Positions 26,809-35,551 of a stretch of DNA of 64,000 nt are shown here, piece after piece. The DNA is from Lachnospiraceae bacterium UBA3632 (GTDB lineage Bacteria; Bacillota; Clostridia; Lachnospirales; Lachnospiraceae), in assembly GCA_002373975.1 (NCBI GenBank), contig DFKZ01000036.1, positions 1 to 64,000 of the forward strand. The letters run 5' to 3'. The notes beneath the pieces were generated by a model. It was given only the letters and a program-made list of their open reading frames with translations. It did not search any database and was not told the DNA's origin. Positions within the stretch are counted from its first letter, which is position 1. Each line of letters begins with the position of its first letter. A program made the position numbers and the translations under genes.

Positions 26809-29121
26809 TTAGCCTGTTGTTCTTTCAATATCAACGACACCTTCGATGTTCCTGATCTTTTCTACGATCTTTTCAAGCTCTTCTTTTCCGGATATCTCAA
26901 AGGATGTCTGCATCGTGGCAACGCCCTGACGGTTTGTCTTGGTGTTCATCGAAATGATGCTGATATTTTTCTCGGTAAGAGCCTTGGATACATCCGCAAG
27001 GAGTCCGGTTCTGTCGTTTGCGTATATCTTGATATCCGCAAGATATTTACCGGTGCTCTGGTCCTCGGGATCCTGCCATTCGGCGTCTATGAGCCTTACC
27101 CTGTCAAGCTCCGGCAGATTCATTATGTTGATACAGTCAGTGCGGTGGATGGATATTCCCCTTCCCCTTGTGACAAAGCCGACTATCTCGTCTCCCGGAA
27201 CAGGTGAGCAGCACTTTGAGAATCTTACCGAAAGATCGGTGATCCCCTTTACCACTATACCGCTCCTCAATTTGGAATGGATGGGCCTGTTTGCACGGGC
27301 AGCGGCATTTTCGGCGATTGCTTCGAGCACTTCCTCCTTGGTCATTATCTGCTGGTGATCGGCATCATAGAGCTCTTTGATCTTGTTAATGACCTGTCCG
27401 TCTTTTAACGCTCCGTGGCCTACGGCGGCAAGCACGCCTTCCCAGTCATGAAGCCCGTATTTTTTGATCAGCTCGTTCTGATATTCCGGAGTGAGGATCG
27501 CATACAGATCGATACCCTTGGACTTGCAATAGCTGAGCAGGTATTCCTTACCCTTGGCAACATTATCTTCCTTAGATTCATTTCTGAACCACTGGTTGAT
27601 CTTGTTCTTGGCCTGAGTGCTCTTTACAAGGCTCAGCCAGTCGCGGCTGGGGCCTTTTGTATTCTGGGATGTTATTACTTCTATGCGGTCGCCGTTTTTG
27701 ATCTTGTAGTCGATGGGCACAAGCTTTCCGTTAACCCTTGCTCCCACCATTCTGTTTCCGACAGCGCTGTGAATGCTGTAGGCAAAGTCGATGGGACATG
27801 AGCCTGCGGGAAGGTTCTTAACTTCTCCCGTGGGAGTAAAGCAGTATACGCTCTCCCCGAACAGATCCAGGTCGTTCTTAAGCAGATTCATGAACTCGCG
27901 GTTATCCGACATGTCCCTCTGCCACTCAAGGATCTGACGAAGCCATGAAAGCTTTTCTTCCTCACCGTGAACGGTGCCCGTTCCCGCGGAAGTCTCTTTA
28001 TATTTCCAATGGGCCGCGATACCGTATTCCGCAGCCTTATGCATTTCGAAGGTTCTGATCTGTATCTCGAAGGGCTGGCCGCTGGAGCCGATAAGCGTCG
28101 TGTGCAGCGACTGATACATATTCGGCTTGGGCATTGCTATATAATCTTTGAATCTTCCCGGTATGGGCTTGTACATCTCGTGGATAACACCCAGGGCTGC
28201 ATAGCAGTCCTTAACGGTGTCAACGATTATCCTTACCGCAAAAAGATCATATATCTGATCCAGGGTTTTATTCTGATTCTTCATCTTTTTGTAGATGGAA
28301 AAGAAGTGCTTTACTCTTCCGTCCACAGTTGCCTTAATGCCCGCATTTTTGATGTGCTCGGCCACTTCGGCGATTATTCCCTTTATGTATTCCTCTCTCT
28401 CGGTACGTCCCATTTCGATCTTCTGGGAAAGATCCTTGAATGCCTCGGGATCGAGATACATAAGAGAAAGGTCGTCCAGCTCGACTTTGATCTTGCTGAT
28501 ACCGAGCCTCTGCGCGATGGGACAGTATATTTCCTGTGTCTCTCTCGCTATCCTTATCTGGCTCTCGGGGCTCTGATACTGGAGAGTGCGCATGTTGTGC
28601 AGGCGGTCGGCAAGCTTGATCATGATAACGCGGATATCCTTAGCCATGGCAAGGAACATCTTTCTAAGGTTCTCCGCCTGCATCTCAAGCTTTGCATCCG
28701 ACTGATCGATAGATGCCTGAAGAGGCAGCTTTTCCAGCTTTGTAACGCCGTCGACAAGTATCGCAACATCCTCTCCGAAATCCCTTTTCAGGTCATCCTC
28801 CGTCATGACGGTATCTTCCACCACATCGTGAAGAAGACCTGCGGCGATGGTCTCTTTGTCCATCTCGAGCTGCGCAAGTATGATGGCTACATTAAGGGGA
28901 TGAATGATGTATGGCTCACCCGATTTCCTGAACTGATTCTTATGAGCAGTGCTGGCTGTGTTATAAGCCTTTTCTATCATGGAGATATCATCGCTGGGAT
29001 GGTATTCCTTGACAGCACTGATAAGCTTCGCATAAAGTTCATCAGGCGAAACAAAATCCTCGTATTTAGTTATATGACCGGTGTCAATTGCAGCGCTGCT
29101 GACAATCTTTTCCTCGTCCAT
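26809..29121 (-). CDS. rel: Bifunctional (p)ppGpp synthetase/hydrolase (Rel)
   Basis: Long RSH enzyme controlling the stringent response. Order: HD hydrolase domain with HDVVEDT (about residues 50-200), synthetase domain with FKDYIAMPKPNMYQSLHTT (about 240-360), TGS domain (CFTPTGEVKNLPAG, about 405-465) and C-terminal ACT domain. Both catalytic domains look intact, so it should make and degrade the alarmone. The length of 770 aa is standard. Encoded 54 bp after apt and before the MBL hydrolase and hemZ; apt-rel is a conserved Firmicutes pair. Confidence 0.96.
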   Translation of the reverse strand: MDEEKIVSSAAIDTGHITKYEDFVSPDELYAKLISAVKEYHPSDDISMIEKAYNTASTAHKNQFRKSGEPYIIHPLNVAIILAQLEMDKETIAAGLLHDVVEDTVMTEDDLKRDFGEDVAILVDGVTKLEKLPLQASIDQSDAKLEMQAENLRKMFLAMAKDIRVIMIKLADRLHNMRTLQYQSPESQIRIARETQEIYCPIAQRLGISKIKVELDDLSLMYLDPEAFKDLSQKIEMGRTEREEYIKGIIAEVAEHIKNAGIKATVDGRVKHFFSIYKKMKNQNKTLDQIYDLFAVRIIVDTVKDCYAALGVIHEMYKPIPGRFKDYIAMPKPNMYQSLHTTLIGSSGQPFEIQIRTFEMHKAAEYGIAAHWKYKETSAGTGTVHGEEEKLSWLRQILEWQRDMSDNREFMNLLKNDLDLFGESVYCFTPTGEVKNLPAGSCPIDFAYSIHSAVGNRMVGARVNGKLVPIDYKIKNGDRIEVITSQNTKGPSRDWLSLVKSTQAKNKINQWFRNESKEDNVAKGKEYLLSYCKSKGIDLYAILTPEYQNELIKKYGLHDWEGVLAAVGHGALKDGQVINKIKELYDADHQQIMTKEEVLEAIAENAAARANRPIHSKLRSGIVVKGITDLSVRFSKCCSPVPGDEIVGFVTRGRGISIHRTDCINIMNLPELDRVRLIDAEWQDPEDQSTGKYLADIKIYANDRTGLLADVSKALTEKNISIISMNTKTNRQGVATMQTSFEISGKEELEKIVEKIRNIEGVVDIERTTG

Positions 29122-29175
29122 ATAAACTCCTTATCCGTTACTCCCGGTATATTTTTACCCGGTTACCGTGACCGG

Positions 29176-29700
29176 TTACTTTCCTTCGTAAGTGATAGCG
29201 GCATCAAGTCTGTATCCGCTGATCTTTTCTCTTCCTTTGAGACCTGCAAGCTCGATCAGCACCACTACTCCCACTACTTCTCCGCCAAGCTTTTCCACAA
29301 GGTCGATCATGGCCTTGGTGGTTCCGCCGGTAGCGATAAGGTCATCCACCAAAAGCACCTTCTGGCCGGGCTTGATGCTGTTTTTGTGGATCTCTATAGT
29401 GGCACTTCCGTACTCCAGATCATAGGAGGTCTCAATGGTCTCGCAGGGAAGCTTGCCTTTTTTCCTGATAAGATGAAAAGGCTTTTTGAGATTGTATGCT
29501 ATGGGAGCTCCGAATATGAATCCCCTCGACTCCGCACCGACCACACAGTCTATTTCCAGATCCTTAACAAGATCCTGCATTGTGTCGATGGCAAGCTGGA
29601 ATCCTTCAGCATCCTCAAGCACGCTTGTGACATCCCTGAAAATGATCCCTTTCTCCGGGAAATCCGGAATGCTTCTGATGTACTCCTCAAGTTTTTTCAT
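29176..29700 (-). CDS. apt: Adenine phosphoribosyltransferase
   Basis: Salvages adenine to AMP with PRPP. The PRPP-binding loop is VLLVDDLIATGGTT and the APT-specific start is IRSIPDFPEKGI. 174 aa. A strong GAGGAGG precedes the ATG. It leads the apt-rel-MBL-hemZ-metallophosphoesterase group and is separated from the upstream SEC-C gene by a likely terminator. Confidence 0.95.
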   Translation of the reverse strand: MKKLEEYIRSIPDFPEKGIIFRDVTSVLEDAEGFQLAIDTMQDLVKDLEIDCVVGAESRGFIFGAPIAYNLKKPFHLIRKKGKLPCETIETSYDLEYGSATIEIHKNSIKPGQKVLLVDDLIATGGTTKAMIDLVEKLGGEVVGVVVLIELAGLKGREKISGYRLDAAITYEGK

Positions 29701-29722
29701 TAAAATATTCCTCCTCGAATTA

Positions 29723-29764
29723 AGCGAAAAAGAGGCTTTCCCATCAAGCGGGAGCAGCCCCTTT
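29723..29764 (-). terminator. Terminator between the SEC-C gene and apt
   Basis: On the minus strand, an interrupted stem (AAAG, GGCT and CCC blocks pairing with GGG, AGCC and CTTT) is followed by a T-rich stretch. It lies just after the SEC-C gene stop. Confidence 0.5.
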
Positions 29765-29781
29765 AGGCGTGGTAACCCCTT

Positions 29782-30285
29782 TTATTTCCTGCCGCAGCAC
29801 TTTTTGTACTTCTTACCGCTTCCGCAAGGGCAGGGATCGTTGGGATAGATCTTGGGATCCTTAACGATAGTGGTGGATGATTTCTGCTCTTTGTAAAGAG
29901 CCTTTCTCTCCTCTTCGCTGTAGATGGCCTCCCACTCGGGAAGATTGTAAAGCCAGTCTGCATCGGCGCCTACCATGTTCTTGTAAAGCAGCGCTTTGTC
30001 AAAGCCCAGCTGTACTTCGGTATCCTCGTCCATCTCCTCGATAGGGTTCTTTTCCTTAAGGCTGTCGTTGATACCGTCAAGGAAGCCCGTCATTGTAAGG
30101 ATGGAGACATTGTACTTTTCGGCAAGTTCCTTAACGGTTCCCTTAACTACCTCATCGGGATTCTGAAGGAGCTGGATGTAGATCTCTTTCTCGTCCTGAA
30201 AGTACTTTGCCCAGAGAGCCTGAAGCTTATGCTGATCAAGATTCTCGTTATACGCTTCTTCGCGCCATTGTTCCAAAAGTGACAT
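29782..30285 (-). CDS. SEC-C zinc-motif protein
   Basis: 167 aa. The C-terminus is a perfect SEC-C motif, DPCPCGSGKKYKKCC, a zinc-binding tail like that of SecA and YecA-type proteins. The first 120 residues are mostly acidic helices with no family I recognise beyond similar clostridial SEC-C proteins. AGGAAAAATAT precedes the ATG. It is transcribed divergently from dprA. A role in protein export or ribosome association is possible from the motif but not shown. Confidence 0.8.
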   Translation of the reverse strand: MSLLEQWREEAYNENLDQHKLQALWAKYFQDEKEIYIQLLQNPDEVVKGTVKELAEKYNVSILTMTGFLDGINDSLKEKNPIEEMDEDTEVQLGFDKALLYKNMVGADADWLYNLPEWEAIYSEEERKALYKEQKSSTTIVKDPKIYPNDPCPCGSGKKYKKCCGRK

Positions 30286-30416
30286 ATATTTTTCCTCGCA
30301 TTTTTATTGATTGTTTAGAATAAACACAACATATAGTATATAACACTTTTTCCTATCAATCAAGCCTTATGCACTATTGACAAATAAGCCCGGTCAAGTT
30401 TTATCTATTTAGCCAA

Positions 30417-30445
30417 TTGACCGATCCGGCCCCGCTGATTATCAT
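30417..30445 (+). promoter_or_regulatory. Candidate promoter of dprA-comM
   Basis: TTGACC (30417-30422), 17 bases and TATCAT (30440-30445) upstream of dprA. The -35 box lies inside the right arm of an inverted repeat, CGGTCAA and TTGACCG, which may be an operator. Confidence 0.5.
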
Positions 30446-30517
30446 TTTTAATAACCGGTCATGGTACGGGCGTTCGCCCGGGTAAATACCCATTCAGAAA
30501 CAAAGGAATGATAAAAT

Positions 30518-31717
30518 ATGGTTGATTTTGCTGAAGAAAAGCGCTTTATGGAGCTTCTATGCTCTGTTAAGGGGCTTAACGGTTCGGTGGGACACAGTCT
30601 TATCGAATATTTCGGATCTGCCAAAAACATTTTTGATGCAGATGACAAAACCCTCTCGGGAATGCTCTCTCCCGGCCTTTTCAAAAGTTTTTCCGCATTA
30701 AGGCGCGCCCTCTTGTCTGCGGATAAAGATATTGAAAAAAAGGCCGCTTCCGATCACTCACCGGATGGTATAAATTTCATAACCTTTAAAGAACCCGGAT
30801 TTCCGGAAAAGCTCTCCGAGATACCGGATGCGCCTGTTGGGCTGTGGTATATCGGATCACTTCCTGCTTCCGATATACCTTCAGTGGCTGTGATAGGAGC
30901 CAGAGAATGCTCGTCCTACGGCGAGTGCGTAGCCAAAGGCTTAGGCGCCGCTTTGGGCAGAGCAAAGGTGCAGGTGATAAGCGGAATGGCCCGCGGCATT
31001 GACGGCATAAGCCAGCAGGCCGCATGGGACGAGGGCGGGCTCTCATACGGTGTGCTGGGATCCGGAGCAGATGTGTGTTATCCCCCATCCAATCGCAGGC
31101 TGTATGACTCCCTTCGCCTGAGCGGAGGGATCATATCAATATATCCCCCGGGAGAAATGGCACTGCCTCAGAATTTCCCTCCCCGTAACCGCATTGTAAG
31201 CGGGCTGGCCGATGCCGTGGTAGTGGTGGAGGCCAGGCAGAAAAGCGGAACTCTTATCACTGTTGATATGGCACTTGAACAGGGGCGCGAGGTATATGCG
31301 GTACCCGGGCGCATCACCGACAGATTAAGCGACGGATGCAACGGTCTTATCGGCCAGGGAGCGAATGTGTTTCTCTCTCCTGATATCTTTCTGGCTGAGC
31401 TTGCGGAAATTATCAGCGCAAAAAAAAACGGCGTACCGCCTGCCCGTGAAGAGCGCATCAAAAGAAAAATCTCCTGCTCCGCAAGAATAAAAAAACTTCA
31501 CAGGGAGTACTCCGGTTCCCGCAAGCTGCCTCCGGGGCTCTCTGATGATGAAGCCAAAGTGCTCTCCGTTCTGGGCCTTACCCCCATGAGCGCACAGGAT
31601 ATCATGGACAGGCTTAAGGAATACGACTATCCCGCCGTCTCTATGATACTCATGCAGCTGCTTATCGAAGGCCATGCCGTGCAGGTGGGTCAGGGAAGCT
31701 TTGTAAGGAATTACTGA
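30518..31717 (+). CDS. dprA: DNA processing protein DprA/Smf
   Basis: Loads RecA on incoming single-stranded DNA in natural transformation; present also in species not known to be competent. The Rossmann core shows IGARECSSYG, ISGMARGID, the family SGTLITV and EVYAVPGR. An N-terminal helix-hairpin-helix-like region (about 1-70) and a C-terminal winged helix (about 335-399) flank it. AAAGGAATG precedes the ATG. comM follows after 17 bp. Confidence 0.95.
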   Translation: MVDFAEEKRFMELLCSVKGLNGSVGHSLIEYFGSAKNIFDADDKTLSGMLSPGLFKSFSALRRALLSADKDIEKKAASDHSPDGINFITFKEPGFPEKLSEIPDAPVGLWYIGSLPASDIPSVAVIGARECSSYGECVAKGLGAALGRAKVQVISGMARGIDGISQQAAWDEGGLSYGVLGSGADVCYPPSNRRLYDSLRLSGGIISIYPPGEMALPQNFPPRNRIVSGLADAVVVVEARQKSGTLITVDMALEQGREVYAVPGRITDRLSDGCNGLIGQGANVFLSPDIFLAELAEIISAKKNGVPPAREERIKRKISCSARIKKLHREYSGSRKLPPGLSDDEAKVLSVLGLTPMSAQDIMDRLKEYDYPAVSMILMQLLIEGHAVQVGQGSFVRNY

Positions 31718-31734
31718 AAAGAAAGGAAATGCCA

Positions 31735-33279
31735 ATGTACAGCAACATTGTATCAGGCGCTCTTCAGGGCGTAAGATCCGTGCTTGTAAACGTGGAAGTG
31801 GATGTATCTTCGGGAATCCCTCTTTTTGCCATGGTGGGATGCCCCGGAAGCGAAGTGCGCGAATCAAAAGAAAGGGTGTGGGCCGCCTTTAAAAACTCTC
31901 AGCTTCCCATGCCTGTATCAAGGATAACCGTCAACCTGTCCCCCGCGGATATGCATAAAGAGGGAACATCATACGATCTGCCAATAGCCATAGGGATCCT
32001 TGAGAGCTCCGAAGTCATACCGGCCGGGAGTTCCGATAATATACTCTTTCTCGGGGAGCTGGGACTAAACGGTGAGATCCGCCCCGTAAGAGGAGTGCTT
32101 CCCATAGTTACCGAAGCGGCAAAAAGAGGGATCAAAGAATGCATAATACCTGCAGGAAATTCCGCAGAGGGAGCCATTGTTCCCGGCGTCATCATCCGCG
32201 GAGCCGAAAGCCTTACGCAGGTGCTGGAATATCTTAGATCACCTTCGGAGGAAAAGCTTCCGAGGGAGCCGGTATACTCCTTCAATAACGACTCTCCTGA
32301 AGGCTCATCTGCGGAATATGAAGAAGATTTTGCCGATGTAAACGGTCAGGATGCTGCAAAAAGAGCCGCAATGATATCGGCTGCAGGCTTTCACAGTTTC
32401 CTGATGACAGGCCCTCCCGGAGTGGGCAAATCTCTTATCGCCAAAAGGATACCCTCCATAATGCCCCCTCTTTCCCGGGAGGAGAGCCTGGAGGTTACCA
32501 CCATATACAGCGTGGCGGGAAAGCTTCCTCCCGGCAGCACTCTTATCAGAAAACGCGGCTTTGAAAGTCCTCATCATACCGTCACACTTCCGGCCCTTAT
32601 CGGCGGAGGGCAGAATCCGCGCCCCGGAGCCATATCCCTGGCGCACCGTTCGGTACTCTTTCTGGATGAGCTGACTGAGTTTGACAGAAAAGCCATCGAC
32701 AGCTTAAGGCAACCCCTCGAAGACCATGAGGTACACATCTCGCGGGCAAGATACAGCATCAGCTATCCCGCGGACTTTCTGCTTGTATGCGCCATGAACC
32801 CCTGCCCCTGCGGTTATTATCCCGACAGGAATAAATGCAGATGCACGGATAATGCAATACGAAAATACCTCGGCAGAGTATCGGGACCGATCCTTGACAG
32901 GATAGATCTGTGCGTGCAAATGAACCCCGTATCCATAAAAGATATCTCAGCAGGGAAGAACGGGATCACAAGCGCTGAAATGAGAAGCAGGGTCATTCTC
33001 GCAAGAATAGCACAAAAAAAGCGATATGAAGGAACTTCATACCGCTTTAATTCCGAAATTAAAGGATCCGATCTGGAAAAGTACTGCCCCCTTAATGAGG
33101 ACGAAAAAACTTTTCTCGGGGAGATGTTCGATAAGCTTGGGCTCAGTGTGCGCTCATATCACCGGATCATCAGGGTTGCAAGGACCATCGCCGATATCGA
33201 GGGGAGCGATCCCATCCTCCGCGAACATATCCTTGAAGCCGCTTCCTACAGACCGAATTTCGAATACTGGATGACCTAG
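31735..33279 (+). CDS. comM: YifB/ComM family Mg-chelatase-like AAA+ ATPase
   Basis: ComM is a hexameric helicase that promotes branch migration in transformation. Domains: an N-terminal Lon-protease-like fold (about residues 1-165), the ATPase with Walker A GPPGVGKS and LFLDELTEF, a Zn-like Cys cluster NPCPCGYYPD...CRC, and the C-terminal lid. The ATG at 31735 is chosen since GAAAGG is too close to the earlier ATG at 31729. The stop codon overlaps the pilT stop codon within CTAG. Confidence 0.93.
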   Translation: MYSNIVSGALQGVRSVLVNVEVDVSSGIPLFAMVGCPGSEVRESKERVWAAFKNSQLPMPVSRITVNLSPADMHKEGTSYDLPIAIGILESSEVIPAGSSDNILFLGELGLNGEIRPVRGVLPIVTEAAKRGIKECIIPAGNSAEGAIVPGVIIRGAESLTQVLEYLRSPSEEKLPREPVYSFNNDSPEGSSAEYEEDFADVNGQDAAKRAAMISAAGFHSFLMTGPPGVGKSLIAKRIPSIMPPLSREESLEVTTIYSVAGKLPPGSTLIRKRGFESPHHTVTLPALIGGGQNPRPGAISLAHRSVLFLDELTEFDRKAIDSLRQPLEDHEVHISRARYSISYPADFLLVCAMNPCPCGYYPDRNKCRCTDNAIRKYLGRVSGPILDRIDLCVQMNPVSIKDISAGKNGITSAEMRSRVILARIAQKKRYEGTSYRFNSEIKGSDLEKYCPLNEDEKTFLGEMFDKLGLSVRSYHRIIRVARTIADIEGSDPILREHILEAASYRPNFEYWMT

Positions 33280-34331
33280 AGCTTCATCTCCATCGCATCG
33301 GGATCCTGTGCAAAGTTAACTGCCTGCTCCCTGTCGATCTTTCCGTCGAAGTAGAGCTGCTGAATAGCTTCATCCATTGTGATCATACCCATCTTCCTGT
33401 TGGTCTGCATAACGGATGCCAGCTGATGAGACTTACCTTCACGGATAAGGTTTCTAACAGCGTGGTTGGCATGCATTACCTCAAATGCTGCCACACGGCC
33501 TTTACCGTCGGCGGTGGGGATAAGCTGCTGAGATACGACCGCCTCCAGAACGTTGGCAAGCTGTACTCTGATCTGCTGCTGCTGATGAGGCGGGAATACG
33601 TCGATGACACGGTCAACGGTGCTTGCCGCGCCGATGGTGTGCAGAGTTGAAAGCACGAGGTGACCTGTCTCTGCTGCGGTGATCGCAACGCTGATGGTCT
33701 CAAAGTCTCTCATCTCTCCCACGAGTATAACATCCGGGTCCTCACGGAGAGCCGCACGAAGCGCGCTTGCATAGCTGCTGGAGTCAAGACCTATCTCTCT
33801 CTGGTTTACCATTGACATCTTGTGCTGATGCAGGTACTCGATAGGATCCTCAAGAGTGATAACGTGCGCATCACGGAAATTGTTTATCTTATCTATTATA
33901 GCTGCCAGTGTGGTGGATTTACCGCTTCCTGTAGGACCGGTAACAAGCACAAGCCCTCTCTTTCTCTGGTAAAGATCCACAACGGAAACGGGGAGTCCCA
34001 GCTGCTCGGGTGAAGGAACCTGAGTTCCTACAAGACGGAATGCAGCACTGGCGGATCCTCTCTGCTTGTAAAGGTTCACACGATAACGGCCGACCATGGG
34101 GATGGAGAATGACATATCATACTCTCCTCTCTCCTCGAATTTGGCTCTCTGCGCATCAGTTGTGATATTAAGAATAACATCAAGCGTGTCGGCGGGCATC
34201 ATTCTCTGGTATTCATCCATGGTGATAAGATTACCGTTAACACGCATCTTGGGCGGAATACCTACTGTGATATGTACATCACTGGCTCCTGCCTCTTTTG
34301 CCTTTTTTAATACTTCCTCAATATCAAGCAT
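33276..34331 (-). CDS. pilT: Type IV pilus retraction ATPase PilT
   Basis: Hexameric ATPase for pilus retraction. Walker A is GPTGSGKSTT, the Asp box ITLEDPIEY, Walker B LVGEMRDFETI, the His box LSTLHTIGA, and the AIRNLIRE-like motif appears as AVRNLIREGK. The start at 34331 (MLDIEEV) lies three bases after the stop of the HD gene and is preceded by GGGGGT; a TTG two codons earlier is less likely. No other pilus gene is in the window. Coupled to the HD-domain gene upstream. Confidence 0.93.
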   Translation of the reverse strand: MLDIEEVLKKAKEAGASDVHITVGIPPKMRVNGNLITMDEYQRMMPADTLDVILNITTDAQRAKFEERGEYDMSFSIPMVGRYRVNLYKQRGSASAAFRLVGTQVPSPEQLGLPVSVVDLYQRKRGLVLVTGPTGSGKSTTLAAIIDKINNFRDAHVITLEDPIEYLHQHKMSMVNQREIGLDSSSYASALRAALREDPDVILVGEMRDFETISVAITAAETGHLVLSTLHTIGAASTVDRVIDVFPPHQQQQIRVQLANVLEAVVSQQLIPTADGKGRVAAFEVMHANHAVRNLIREGKSHQLASVMQTNRKMGMITMDEAIQQLYFDGKIDREQAVNFAQDPDAMEMKL

Positions 34332-34333
34332 TG

Positions 34334-35440
34334 TCAATTACCCCCGGTAACATTTTTTAGTGTATCCGTATCCATTATATATCGGTTATCAAGTGTTTTC
34401 ATGATATCCATAACATATATATCGCTGTTGATCGCAAGAGAAAGATCAAGGATCGAATTATCCTTGAAACACAGTACCATGGGCTGAAGGATATTGAATG
34501 TGTTCTCGGAAAGAACAAGCGCCTTCTCTCCTGTGCTGAGCTCGACACTCACTCCGGGGAAGAGGATATTGACACATCCTATCAGCGCATCTACAACATT
34601 TTTATCATAGATCTCGGGGTGGTCGATAAATTCCTTTATGGCCTTGACCTCGGATTCGCTCTCACCCGAGAGATTCATTGCGGTCTTCTCATCATAGACA
34701 TTTGCTACAAGAAGCACCTTTGCTCCCAGTACCATCTTGTCCATATCGATAGGCATCGGTCTGCCGGCTTCGGTCTCCATCTGAACCCTCATGGCCTGAC
34801 TGCACATTCTCTTTATCGCAGTTCCGTTGGTCGCAAAAGCATCTTCTATAACGTCATAATGACGCAGTGTTTCCGCAAAAAGTTCCTGGCGCTTTTCTAC
34901 ATCTCCGCTTGCTCCGTACATTTCTTCGTTCTTGGACTTAAGCCTTCCGATATCGTGTACCAGCGCCGCAAAAAGAAGCCTTTGCTGATCGTCAAGCGGC
35001 ATATTTAGCGCGTGGGATATCATGGCACAAAGAATGGCCACATTAAGGGAATGCCTTGCCACAAAATCATCGCGGCTGCGAAGATTCTGGTAGAAGTTGA
35101 TCTTATTTTCTATATGCCCGTAGCTTCTGATGATCTGCGCGGCAATATTCATGGAATTCTTTGTTTTTCTCTGGGATAAGATCAGTCCCAGTTCATCCTG
35201 AATGGATGCAACCATCATTGTCTGGAAGCGCTCGAATTCTCTGTCTTCCTCCGACATAGGCGGAAGCGGTTCGGCGGGCTCGAGAATGTATATTCCCAAC
35301 AATCCGAAGTTTTTAACACTCTCTATCGCTGCACTTGACAGCTGTGAATCACGGTCAAACAGAAGGACTCCCGTTTTGGAATAAATCGGTCTGGCAAGCC
35401 TCATGCCCACCTTCAGGTTTTCCATTTTTACGAATTTCAT
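34334..35440 (-). CDS. HD-GYP-like regulator with degenerate motif
   Basis: 368 aa. The N-terminus (about 1-60) is the small beta domain that often precedes HD-GYP domains (MENLKVGMRLARPIYS). An HD domain follows, with RHSLNVA and LVHDIGRLK. The region where HHExxDGxGYP should be has no such motif, so it is an HD-GYP relative that may not hydrolyse c-di-GMP. The stop precedes the pilT start by 2 bases, so the two are coupled, suggesting control of pilus retraction or a response to a dinucleotide. Confidence 0.8.
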   Translation of the reverse strand: MKFVKMENLKVGMRLARPIYSKTGVLLFDRDSQLSSAAIESVKNFGLLGIYILEPAEPLPPMSEEDREFERFQTMMVASIQDELGLILSQRKTKNSMNIAAQIIRSYGHIENKINFYQNLRSRDDFVARHSLNVAILCAMISHALNMPLDDQQRLLFAALVHDIGRLKSKNEEMYGASGDVEKRQELFAETLRHYDVIEDAFATNGTAIKRMCSQAMRVQMETEAGRPMPIDMDKMVLGAKVLLVANVYDEKTAMNLSGESESEVKAIKEFIDHPEIYDKNVVDALIGCVNILFPGVSVELSTGEKALVLSENTFNILQPMVLCFKDNSILDLSLAINSDIYVMDIMKTLDNRYIMDTDTLKNVTGGN

Positions 35441-35551
35441 TTTCTATCTCCGATTGGCATTCTGTTTATTTTGAAACCGCAAAAAAACGCTTACTCAAAA
35501 ATTATAACCTAAATAAATGCATAAAATCAATAGATTTTGCGACAAAGTGCA

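Noticed and set aside
26775..26840. Longer start for the MBL hydrolase
   Set aside because: It would overlap rel, and the good ribosome binding site lies before 26774.
27967..29703. Long open frame on the plus strand opposite rel and apt
   Set aside because: It runs antisense to the well-conserved rel and apt genes, has no family features and arises from codon bias of the minus-strand genes.
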